This document shows positions 8,801-17,697 of a DNA stretch of 64,000 nt, piece by piece. How positions within the stretch are numbered: position 1 is the stretch's first letter; the number at the start of each line of letters is the position of its first letter. Source of the stretch: Callipepla californica brunnescens. Its lineage: Eukaryota > Chordata > Aves > Galliformes > Odontophoridae. Under the pieces are notes generated by a model. It was not told the DNA's origin and made no database searches. It was given only the letters and a program-made list of their open reading frames with translations. A program made the translations under genes and the position numbers. Location: NCBI GenBank assembly GCA_023055505.1, contig JALIRH010000004.1, positions 51,279,115-51,343,114 of the forward strand, written 5' to 3'.

Positions 8801-8819
8801 CTTACGTCTCCTGAGTTTA

Positions 8820-9062
8820 AGGGAACTGAAACATATCCAACTCCTGGGTTTGATCCCCCGGTGGCTACGGGTATTTCTCTTAAAGGGAGAAGGTTTCTTC
8901 CTCGACTCTCTCTCCTGCCTAGTTTCCCTTCTAGCGATCCTTTTCCTAGGGAAGTCTAGGGGTTCAGATTCAGGTTCGTCTCCTGAATCAGATTCAGCAT
9001 GCTCCAGAGGAGCTACTGGATTCTGTGCGGGGGGGAGGATATAGGGGGGCGGGGGGGGGGAT
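8820..9062 (-). pseudogene. p12-like proline/acidic linker with PPPY, unit 1
   Basis: Minus-strand translation gives a proline run with PPPY followed by an acidic ESDSGDEPESEP stretch and a basic segment, as between MA and CA in gammaretroviruses, where PPPY is the budding late-domain motif. The proline run is encoded by hypervariable C tracts. In units 2 and 3 the Tyr codon reads CAT. Confidence 0.5.
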
Positions 9063-9109
9063 AGTGTATAATGTCCTCCTCTGTTGTATTCCTTTTTTTT
9101 TTTTTTTTT

Positions 9110-9430
9110 TTAAACTAAAGGGAATACAAAGGTTCGAAAATCAGATTCTACCCATAATTTGGCATACTCGCTCTCTCCTAGATTGAAAGGCTGCTTTTCA
9201 TTCACATAAGTATTTAGAGCCTGGCAGATCCGGTCCTCAAAGGATCCGAATACTGGCCAGAACAACTGATCTACCCTTATCTGTTTTCCTCCCCACACCT
9301 CCATACAGTAATGTACCATCTTCACCTCACTCTTTCCTCGTCTAGAGGGAGAATTGCCCCAGTGTTTTAACATTAAACCTAGGGGGCTTTCGAGTGGTGT
9401 GTCTGGTAGCTTCACCTGCGAGCCACCCAT
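9110..9430 (-). pseudogene. Gammaretrovirus-like matrix, unit 1
   Basis: Starts MGGSQ, an N-myristoylation signal, then TPLESPLGLMLKHWG and a Trp-rich MA fold ending near FRTFVFPLV. It lies about 20-30 bp from the end of the LTR, so the normal leader with primer-binding site is missing. A long A/T run (9091-9112) follows it. Confidence 0.7.
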
Positions 9431-9439
9431 GGGGTCAGA

Positions 9440-9887
9440 GGGCTTACTCGGCCTCTGGAGGACAGCTAATTTACTAAATAAGATATCAGGAAGCAAAATA
9501 ACTAACACAATAGAATACAGTATCATTGGAATGGAGGCTAATGAATCAAATAAAGTGAGCAAGAGAGAGCGTCCGATAAACCCAAGGCCTTACGCTAACG
9601 CTGAAGGCGGACGGCAGCGAGCACCCACTGCCGAGTGATCCCGAAGGAAAGAGAGTGTCCCGTGACCGCAGACGGTTTTGATCTTTTCCCTCTGAGCGGA
9701 AAACACGTAAAAATACAAAGCATCGCAAAGTCCTCTGGGGAATGGAGTTCTCCCTCTCTTCGGAGATAGGCATACCCACAACTATCGACCCACAGAGCTG
9801 CAGCATTAACTCTCCAACTCCCAATACACCACATGATGTTATGATGTGGAATCTCAGCAATACAAGAAAAATCATAAAACCGTGACA
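9440..9887 (-). mobile_element. LTR, unit 1
   Basis: The minus strand begins TGTCACGGTTTTATG at 9887, directly after a polypurine tract, and ends near 9440 with the R/U5 sequence shared with 5510-5610. The right boundary is firm because of the tract; the left boundary is approximate. It sits between the ERVL-side 3' region and the gammaretroviral MA, so it serves as junction for both. Confidence 0.7.
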
Positions 9888-9901
9888 TTCCACCCCTTTT
9901 T
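9888..9901 (-). promoter_or_regulatory. Polypurine tract before LTR, unit 1
   Basis: AAAAAGGGGTGGAA on the minus strand immediately precedes the LTR TG, the expected plus-strand primer position for a 3' LTR. The internal region it belongs to lies to the right. Confidence 0.7.
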
Positions 9902-10029
9902 CAACACCATTCCATCATGCTTCATATACATATATGAATATATCTTTCTGTAGATATATGTATGTGTGTGTATATAGAGACAGATAGCTACATACAGAAA
10001 TAACTATGAACAGATATTAAATACAAACA

Positions 10030-10480
10030 CACGTGTTGTGGTTTTGCGGTTTTGATGCCGGTACTCCACATCAGAAGGTCACGCAGGCAGTGAATGCTGC
10101 GGGGAGCAGCAGAGGGGCGGAGCTCCGCACCGGACGCCAGGCGCGCGCGGCTCTGGGCGCGCTCTCTCGGCTCCCGTGGAAATTCAGCACGAGTGCTTCC
10201 CGTGCAGTTCCTCCGTGACGTAAGCTCCCAGTTTTCTGGTTTGGAACTTTGTCTCTCTCTCAGTTGTTCAATTGTATGAGATTTGGTAAAGTTACCGTTC
10301 CTTCTCAGCTCGTGCCGTTGGTTTTTTTTACAGACCCATCTATTCCCTCTGTTCCCCCTCCCCCGGGAGCGCGCGGCTCTGCTGGGGCGGCCGCTGACGG
10401 TGCCGTTTTTTTTTCTTTCTTCCCTTTCTCTCTCCCTTCTCGGTTTCCCTTGGGTTGCTGTCACGGATAACACCGTGACA
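10030..10480. other. CpG-rich segment bounded by an inverted repeat, unit 1
   Basis: A GC-rich island contains TGACGTAA (ATF/CREB-like, near 10217), a GC box GGGGCGG (near 10113) and many CpGs. Its right end is the inverted repeat TGTCACGG-ATAACA-CCGTGACA (10459-10480), whose outer bases match an LTR start. It lies where ERVL integrase would be expected. No integrase motif is visible, so it is a replacement of unknown origin, possibly LTR/leader or captured promoter. Confidence 0.45.
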
Positions 10481-10594
10481 ACATACAACATACATAGATA
10501 CGTGGAATTACTGAGGGCGCTCTCCAGACATCCAATTCCCTTGTGGTACACATTGAACATCCCCATTCTTCTGCACCGCTTATTTTTCTTTTCT

Positions 10595-12334
10595 TTATTT
10601 TTTTTTTTCTTTTTCTCTTTCAGTCAGCTCAACTTTGGCAGCTCGATCTACCTGATGGTTATTTTGTTGTGCTTCAGTTGCCCGGCTCTTAGGAGCATGA
10701 GCATCTACATGGCGCACCTTTACAACCATGTTCTTTATTCGGGCAGCAGTATCTTTCCACAGTTCAGCAGCCCAAATAGGTTTACCCTTCCGTTGCCAGC
10801 CATTTCGTTCCCATTGCTGTAACCACCCCCATAGAGCATTTGCCACCATCCATGAGTCAGGGTAAAGATAAAGCACTGGCCACCTCTCACGTTCAGCAGT
10901 ACTGAAGGCTAATTGGACAGCCTTTACCTCTGCAAATTGGCTCGATTCTCCTTCTCCTTCAGTGGCCTCTGCAGCTCGTCGCGTGGGGCTCCACGCAGCA
11001 GATTTCCATCTGCGGTGCTTTCCCACAAAGCGACACGATCCATCTGTGAACAGGGCATATCTCTTCTCATCTTCTGGCAGTTCGTTATATGGTGGGGCTT
11101 CTTTAGCACGTGACACCTCCTCTGCTGGTGTTGTTCCAAACTTTCTACCTTCAGGCCAGTCCATGATCACCTCCAGGATTCCTGGACGGTTGGGGTTCCC
11201 CATCCGAGCTCGCTGTGTAATCAGCGCAGTCCACTTACTCCAAGTGGCATCAGTAGCATGATGGGTGGAGGGAACCGTTCCTTTGAACATCCAGTTCAGC
11301 ACTGGCAGTCGAGGTGCCAGAAGGAGCTGCGTTTCAGAACCGATTACTCTGGAAGCAGCTCAGACGCCCTCGTATGCGGCCAAGATCTCCTTCTCAGTTG
11401 GAGTGTAGCGCTCCTCAGACCCCCTGTATGCTCGACTCCAGAAACCAAGGGGTCGGCCTCGGGTCTCTCCAGTAGCTCTTTGCCACAAACTCCAAGTGGG
11501 ACCTTCCTTTCCAGCAGCAGTGTAGAGGATGTTCTTTACATCCTGTCCCGTCCGCACTGGCCCCAGGGCCACGGCACGGGCTATCTCCTGCTTCATTTGC
11601 TCAAAAGCCTGCTGCTGCTCAGGACCCCACACAAAATCATTCTTCTTCCGCGTCACCTGATAAAGGGGGCTCGCAGTGAGGCTGTAGTTTGGAACATGCA
11701 TTCTCCAAAAGCCCACTACACCCAAAAAAGCTTGGGTTTCTGTCTTACTGGTGGGTGGAGACATGGCAGTAATTTTGTCAATCACATCTGTAGGGATGTG
11801 ACGACGTCCGTCTTGCCACTCTGTACCTAGGAACTGAATTTCCTGTGCAGGCCCTTTCAATTTGCTTCGCTTAATAGCGAAGCCAGCTCGCAGGAGGATG
11901 TGGATTATTGTCTCTCCTTTCTCAAAAACTTCCTCTGCTGTATTGCCCCATTCAGCAATGTCATCAATGTACTGCAGATGCTCAGGAGCACCGCCCTGTT
12001 CCAGTGCACTTTGGATCAACCCATGGCAAATGGTTGGGCTGTGCTTCCAGCCCTGGGGCAAACGGTTCCAGGTGTACTGAACGCCCCTCCAGGTGAAGGC
12101 AAACTGTGGCCTGCATTCTGTGGCCAAGGGAATTGAAAAGAAGGCAGTAGCAGTGTCAGTGGTGGCATACCACTTGGCTGCTTTTGACTCCAGTTCGTAC
12201 TGGAGTTGTAGCGTGTCCGGCACAGCAGCACTCAGTGGAGGTGTGACTTCGTTCAGGCCACGGTAATCTGCCGTCATCCTCTGTCTCCTTGCAGAGAAAA
12301 GAGGAATACTGCAGTCCTCTTCAGCTCTAATCAC
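10595..12334 (-). pseudogene. ERVL RT and RNase H, unit 1
   Basis: Minus-strand frame with RT motifs TADYRGLNE, TWNRLPQGWKHSPTICHGLIQ, QYIDDIAEWGN and FLGVVGFWRMHVPNYS, then RNase H motifs ALFTDGSC, SQFAEVKAV, YPDSWMVANAL and VRHVDAH. This is avian ERVL (class III) Pol. Only one nonsense codon (TGA, 11357-11359, after LAAYEGV) splits it. The RT N-terminus is replaced by other sequence and integrase is absent. Confidence 0.85.
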
Positions 12335-12339
12335 GCATG

Positions 12340-12599
12340 CTTCAAGGAAGATTTCCGCTTCTTTTTCTTTTTCAGTTCCTTAGAAGGTCACTACTATCTG
12401 TAGTTCACTGTGCAGGTGTCAAAACAAGACGCTGTGGCTCCAATTTACAAAAACATTTGCATATCTATTTTTAAGACTTCTACAGACTACATAGTTCTAA
12501 GAGAAGGAAAAGAAAAACCCGTGGAAAAGTACTGACACATCTGTCTTGAGGCGGTTTGATTAACAAGTACTGAAAGTACAGAACTCAGTTTCTATCACA
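12340..12599 (-). mobile_element. Gammaretroviral U3 fragment, unit 1
   Basis: Begins TGTGATAGAAACTGAG at 12599 on the minus strand, right after a second, different polypurine tract. The same start occurs as a scrap at about 14873-14915. It is cut where ERVL RT begins. Confidence 0.55.
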
Positions 12600-12780
12600 A
12601 TCCCCCCTTTTCTTTTTTATCATCTTGTTCATCAAACCATGTCACAGCATCTTGAGCTAAAACATGACCTTTCCCTTTTAATTTTTTCAGGCGGTGTTTC
12701 ATTGCTGCAGACATCTTATTCGGTGTATAGAGACTAGAAGCCAGCATTAAGGTAGGACTTAGTGAAGTAAACCATTTATC
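12595..12780 (-). pseudogene. Probable retroviral env C-terminal tail, unit 1
   Basis: A roughly 57-codon minus-strand frame starts after a stop with KIDKWFTSLSP, has a basic KHRLKKLKGKGH stretch and ends in GGL plus stop overlapping the LTR start. The position just before the polypurine tract is that of the env tail. Sequence similarity alone is weak. Confidence 0.4.
12600..12618 (-). promoter_or_regulatory. Gammaretroviral-type polypurine tract, unit 1
   Basis: AAAAAAGAAAAGGGGGGA on the minus strand directly abuts the TG of the U3 fragment. The run of six G resembles gammaretroviral tracts and differs from the ERVL-side tract at 9888. Confidence 0.6.
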
Positions 12781-13378
12781 TATTTTCTAATTGGTGGGGG
12801 TTGTTGTCCATTCTCACCATTGTTGTCCTTGACAATCATATTGTTTCAGTTGTTGGTGTACTCGTTTTCCAAACGGAATGCCTTCAAGTTATTTCCTCAA
12901 GTTCTTAACCCCCCCCTTTCTCTCTCTCTTTTTTTTTTTTTTTTTTTTTTCCCAATGCCAATCTAAATTAATACAGTGAGCACTTTCAGTATTGCTTCGT
13001 GAGTGAGGAGATTAGGAGACAAAGATCAAGGTGATTTCACCTCGGAGGTTATTCTCATAGCCCCACCGTTGTACGACTGTGCCTCCCTCGCCTCCTCTTT
13101 TGCTTAGAGCAGCGGGGTGCATGATCTTCTCGGCAGCAGTCGTATTCTTCAGGGGAACCTCTTCTGTCCTTGCCTTATAAGTCTCCCCAGTCTCTATCTG
13201 TAGTTCCTTTTTGGATTTTTGAAAGTATCTTTTTGATTGCTCACAGAACTATCTCCCAGCTATCTTAAAAGGTATTCATAGGAAGAGTGAGTTCACCAGT
13301 GTTCATTATATACAATGCACAATACATATACAATATACATATAAAGCATATAATGGAATAACTGAGTTGTCTTGTCTG
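12781..13378 (-). mobile_element. Unresolved retroviral 3' remnant, unit 1
   Basis: Lies between the integrase tail of the next unit (13379) and the env-like tail, where env would be expected. There are only short interrupted frames and a poly(T) run at 12930-12950. Probably a largely deleted env, but I find no diagnostic motif. Confidence 0.35.
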
Positions 13379-14868
13379 TTAAAGGAAAAACAACAGTTTT
13401 ACGTTTTTTCTTAGAGTGATTTTTAGATCGTCTGAAGTCTTGGACACCTCCCACTGGGGTCCTGTATCATGGATTGGTCCTTTCACTGGACTTGCATAGG
13501 CCCATCCACGCTCAGCTCTCCAGATCGCTGTTTCTGTTGTTAATAAAACAAGAAAAGGTTCCTCCCATCGAGGAGTTAGAGACGACACTTTCCATGCTTT
13601 AATGAAACCTTTGTCTCCTAGACCGATTTTGTGTATTACCATATCTAGTGGGGGGAGGTGTTGTACCACCAGTCCTTTCTTTCTTAATTCATTCCTTCTC
13701 TAAGTCCTCCCGTAATTTAGCCTTATACTACAATCATGGGTTAAATCTTCATCCGGTTCCCCGTATAAAAATTGAGCAGGATTTTGCAAGCTTGCAGTTT
13801 CTATTCATATTTATTCATATTTCAGTAATCTAGCATCTGTAATCCACTTATCTGCTTTTTATTGTCGTACTCTCCTTATGTTAGGTGGAGTATACACCTT
13901 TAATTCACCCCCGAAAGTAATCTTCCCTGCTTCTTCTACTAACAGAGCTACAGAGACAATTGCTTGTAAACAGACAGGCCGTGAATCGTAAGAACAGCTT
14001 CTCTACGGTAAAGACAACTGTAAGTCATCCAGATACAAAGGTGCTACTCCCTATTAATTGATCTGTTGGGCCAGATGTGTTGGATAATAAGCCTGTCGAT
14101 GAGAAAGCAGGATCGACATCCTGTTGCCCCAACAGATGTCTCCCTTCAGGAATCATAAGGAGCTCTGCCCCTTCAAGGTTTGAAAACTGACCCTTAGGTT
14201 AGATCCCCTCTATAACCAGAGTTTGGAATGTGATGAAAAGTACTTTTTGAAAAGTATCCTACTGATTTCTTTTTCCTGGCCCATTCCTGGGTCAGTACTC
14301 CAAAAGCAGTCCCTTTGTCTGTATTTACAAAAAAGGTGAAATGGCCTTTTTATATCAGGTAAGCTTAACGCTCGTGCAATAACAAGATCTGCCTTTAAAT
14401 CTTCTAATCTTTGCTCATCCTTCTGACTCCACTCCACTTTACCAATCCATCTTGTACTACTTTCTGGTCTAAAAACTTTACCTTACTACTATAATTCTCA
14501 GTATATTGTTTACAGTATCCTAGCAGCCCTAAGATCTGCCTCACCGGCCTTTTACTCCTCGGGGCTTTTTTTAAAGATAAAATCCCATTTATCCGTTCTG
14601 GATCTAATTTCATAATTTCCCTTTCTTAACCAATGTCCCAAATATTTCACTTCCTCTTCTGTAAACTGTAATTTTACCTTTGAAACTTTCAACCCCTTTG
14701 AACCTAAGAAATTTAATAATTTAATGCTCCCCTGTCTAACTGTTTCCTTGTCTGTTTCAGCTAATAGTAAATCATCTGTGTATTGTACTAAGGTTACCTG
14801 TGGGTTTGAGTCATCGGTCTTTAGGACTTGCTCAAGGGCTTGTCCAAACAAGTTAGGGGATTCTGTGA
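13379..14868 (-). pseudogene. Gammaretrovirus-like RT palm to integrase tail, unit 2
   Basis: Continuous equivalent of 1-1156 but retaining the palm (QYTDDLLLAE at about 14790-14760; note YTDD where other copies have YADD) to the left of ERVL gag. Thumb, connection, the shared RNase H/integrase deletion and the integrase C-terminal domain follow. Stops and frame changes as elsewhere. Confidence 0.75.
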
Positions 14869-14870
14869 GT

Positions 14871-14915
14871 CCGTTTCTATCTCAAAATGGACTCAGTTTC
14901 TATCACAGAATGGAC
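14871..14915 (-). mobile_element. Scrap of gammaretroviral LTR between RT and ERVL gag, unit 2
   Basis: About 45 bp containing ctcagtttctatcaca, the U3 start seen at 12585-12599, plus a near repeat (gtttctatctca). It marks the junction where a gammaretroviral end met the 3' end of ERVL gag. Confidence 0.55.
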
Positions 14916-16276
14916 GCATATGGTGGTGGAAATTTTTGTTCAATGTTTTGAAGTGTAAGAATTAGTTCAAAAACTGGGCGTTTTCTGTCTTGGCCCTCAT
15001 ATCTGTTGAACGTTGTCACTAGTGTACCGGCGTACCTTTCTGGTGCTGCCTTTGAAAGCTTCTGACATATTTCAAGTGTACTCCTTACTTTCTCCGGATC
15101 GTGGTCCCGATCGTCAGGATCAAACGTGGGGTCATACAGCATTTCCGCCACAGCTGTTTCTCTCAAATACTGGATGCCTTCCTCAATAGCTTTCCATCTT
15201 TTCACTTTAGGTGCCAGGTCACTCTTGTAGGGATATCTTTCCCTCACAGCTACTAGCATTCGTTGCCAGAGGCTGGCGATTCCATCCATATACCTGCTGA
15301 TCCCTCTGTCAACAGCCGGATCTCGGGCAGTGTTTCCTAGTTGGCGAGCTTCGTTACTATCAAGGGACACACTGTTGGCCCCGTTGTCCCAACACCGAAG
15401 CAACCAAGTGACAATACTCTCACCCGGACGTCGAATAAACTCCTTTCTTGAGCCTCGGATCTCAGACATTTTCGTGGGCCGACGAAACGTGGTAACTTTG
15501 ACTCTCTCCTCATCTTCATCATCACTGTCTTCTCCATGTCTCTCACTTTTCTTTGTTGCCTTTCTCGATGGTGGTGGGGTAGTGCCCTCCCCCTCGCCTA
15601 TATCTTCCTCTTCTTTCACCACCTCTTCTTTGCGTTCTAGGCGCAAGGACACACGTTTCCATTTCTGGCCTTCCACAGGGGCAACTGACTTTGCTACTGG
15701 TGCTTCCTTTGGCTGGTCAGGTGTGACCAGGAGGTTTTCCTCTTTGGTTTGGGCCTCACTTTGGAGACTCTCTCTCTTCATAATAGTATATAAACCTTGG
15801 TAAGCATAAGCCAAGCCCCAAATAAGCTGTTCCACCTCAGATCTTTCTGAGCCGCAACACCCTTTACTCAGATACAGGCCTAGCTCCTCAGGATCCTGCA
15901 AACATTCAGGAGTAAAATCCCAGGGCACCGGGGGTCCCCATGCTTCTAATTTCTTTCCTAAAACTCTCCACTCTCCCTGCCATTCAACATTCTCTGTTTC
16001 TGGGAGAAGCTTCCTGCACATGATGTAAAGTGTTACTACATGCAGGAGGACTAATCTCCCAATCATTAACACCATCCCTAAGCTGTAATCTTGAAAATTC
16101 ATAAGGAACTGAGAGGGGAACCTGGACACCCATTTAAACAGCGTATGGTTTGTTAACATGGTATCATTTGTTCCATTAGCCGGGGTGCCCAGGTATCTGG
16201 CAGGTGCCTCCATCACTGCCTTTAGTTTATTATATAGGGACCAGACCCAATGGAACAGGATGGCAAGCTTAAGCAA
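14903..16276 (-). CDS. ERVL Gag-like open frame, unit 2
   Basis: 457 open codons. The C-terminal 250 residues match avian ERVL Gag in style: WLLRCWDNGANSVSLDSNEA, DRGISRYMDGIASLWQRML and VKRWKAIEEGIQYLRETAV. A charged linker (about 190-260) precedes it. The first 90 residues are unusual: three N-glycosylation sequons (34, 37, 43) and a hydrophobic segment at 65-87, more like a membrane protein than Gag. No frameshift or stop, unlike its neighbours. It may simply be young, and there is no evidence of expression. Lies antisense to and just upstream of the ITPRIPL array. Confidence 0.65.
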   Translation of the reverse strand: MLKLAILFHWVWSLYNKLKAVMEAPARYLGTPANGTNDTMLTNHTLFKWVSRFPSQFLMNFQDYSLGMVLMIGRLVLLHVVTLYIMCRKLLPETENVEWQGEWRVLGKKLEAWGPPVPWDFTPECLQDPEELGLYLSKGCCGSERSEVEQLIWGLAYAYQGLYTIMKRESLQSEAQTKEENLLVTPDQPKEAPVAKSVAPVEGQKWKRVSLRLERKEEVVKEEEDIGEGEGTTPPPSRKATKKSERHGEDSDDEDEERVKVTTFRRPTKMSEIRGSRKEFIRRPGESIVTWLLRCWDNGANSVSLDSNEARQLGNTARDPAVDRGISRYMDGIASLWQRMLVAVRERYPYKSDLAPKVKRWKAIEEGIQYLRETAVAEMLYDPTFDPDDRDHDPEKVRSTLEICQKLSKAAPERYAGTLVTTFNRYEGQDRKRPVFELILTLQNIEQKFPPPYASIL

Positions 16277-16309
16277 GTTCCAGTATGTTTTGAGCTTTAA
16301 AAGGGAAAA

Positions 16310-16615
16310 AGCGGTGAAATACTGTCCGCGTGGAGGCAGTTTGGGTACAGCAAAGGTTTGGGTACAGCAACTTCCTGAGCAGCCTGGAGGCAGAGGCCGA
16401 CGTTACGGCCGGCACAAGGAGGCCGCAGAGCCCTTCAGGCACGTGGCCAGGCATGCTCGACATGGCAGTTTGCATGTCAGATACCTGCAGCGGTGCATCC
16501 CTATCCTGGTGGCCACTGGCATTTCTACATATGCCACGGCAGTCCGGCCTCCAGGCTTGCCTGGGCCACACGGAGTACAGAGGAGCTGTCTTGGGCGGCA
16601 CAGAAAAAGTACCTC
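16310..16615 (+). pseudogene. Decayed ITPRIPL 3' fragment, unit 2
   Basis: Counterpart of 1596-1905 with the same internal frame change. A handful of substitutions separate it from unit 1, including a Trp-to-Cys change in one frame and loss of a CG. Confidence 0.65.
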
Positions 16616-17017
16616 AGGAACAAAACTTGTCTTTGATATATATAATATTCGTTACAAGCTGATCAACAACAAGAAACATAAAAGCAGCGGTGTAGGTGAC
16701 CTCGTCTTGCGGAAAATAAAGCATCAGCTTCCGGCTCCATGGCAGTGGCCACAGTTCTTAGAGAGTTCCCAGGGCGTTCGACAGACATTGTCCAGAAAGT
16801 TTGCTCGCTCCCTGGGAGCTCAGCGCTCAGGGGAGGGACCCTGTGAGCGGCTCTCTGGGCACAGCACCAGCACTGGCCTCAGCCCCTGCTGCCTCCCAGC
16901 TCCCTGGCCGCGCTGCTCCCTGCCCCCAGGGGCTGTGGCTCCTGGCCCAGCCCTCCCAGCCACGAGCAAACTCCCACCCAGCCCCACTGACCTCCCCTCT
17001 CTCTTTTCTTCCAGATC

Positions 17018-17329
17018 ATGGCTTTGGCATTTATCTTCGCCTTGGTGGCGCAGACACTGCCACTTGCTGGCGACGAGTTTCATGAGGACATCTTCATCCG
17101 CATGTGGTAGCGTGAGGTGTATCTGCGAGAGCAGATGAAAGAGCTGCTGCAGGAGGTGGAGCAGAGCGACCAGGACGACAGCAGGACGGGAATGCTAGCT
17201 TTGCTGCCTTCCTTGAAGATCATGGGTGTTCTTTGTGTTTTTGTACTAGTCCGCTCTTTACTCCAGGCAAGGTACAACGGTTTTCCTCCATCTGGAATAT
17301 TCCTGGGATGTTCAAGTGCGCAATCTTAA
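17018..17329 (+). pseudogene. ITPRIPL signal-peptide exon with nonsense codon, unit 2
   Basis: ATG at 17018 after the same pyrimidine-rich acceptor; TAG at 17108-17110, preceded by TGG instead of the CGG of unit 1. The rest is as in unit 1. Confidence 0.6.
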
Positions 17330-17697
17330 AACTTAGGCAGAAAGCTTCAAAGCTGTGCGCCCCGATCCTGGCAGTGCCAGAGTCACAGCTCACCGCGGTG
17401 TGCCTGCACCAGTCAAACACTGTGCCACGAGAGCCAGAATCCTCAGAGGAAGAAAACGCCTCCGGATGCAACACTGCCCTTAGAAGGCCCTGCGGCCGAT
17501 CCCGAGCTGCACCAGCTCCTGCCGGCCCTGCAAGGGAACACTGCACCTCCGGCCTGGCCTCTGGGCCTTCCTGCGTCGGGGCACACAGCACTCTCATCAG
17601 CCGCCCCTAGGCCGGTGGCTGGGGCCTACAGGGCCCTTGGGATCCCTGGCGGAGCAGCCACTGGCTTCTGAGAGTTTCAGCGCTGTCCCATGGACAG

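Larger units (their letters stand above)
5646..9430 (-). mobile_element. Defective gammaretrovirus-like gag-pro-pol, unit 1
   Basis: On the minus strand the order is MA, PPPY-bearing linker, CA, NC, in-frame UGA, protease, RT, then the shared deletion and the integrase tail: a class I gammaretrovirus-like layout with readthrough suppression. Stops, frameshifts, homopolymer runs and the RNase H/integrase deletion make it non-functional. At the right it abuts an LTR of the kind that also follows an ERVL polypurine tract. Parts are listed separately. Confidence 0.8.
1..13409. repeat. Composite amplicon, unit 1 (left edge outside window)
   Basis: The sequence at position 1 reappears at 13410 and 27335, each time followed by the same order of retroviral and ITPRIPL blocks, so this is the first of three tandem copies of a host-plus-virus segment. 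Relative to units 2 and 3 it lacks about 1.3 kb of gammaretroviral RT and ERVL gag, with the junction near 1157. Like unit 3, it carries an extra pol segment (about 5646-6400) that unit 2 lacks. Confidence 0.9.
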
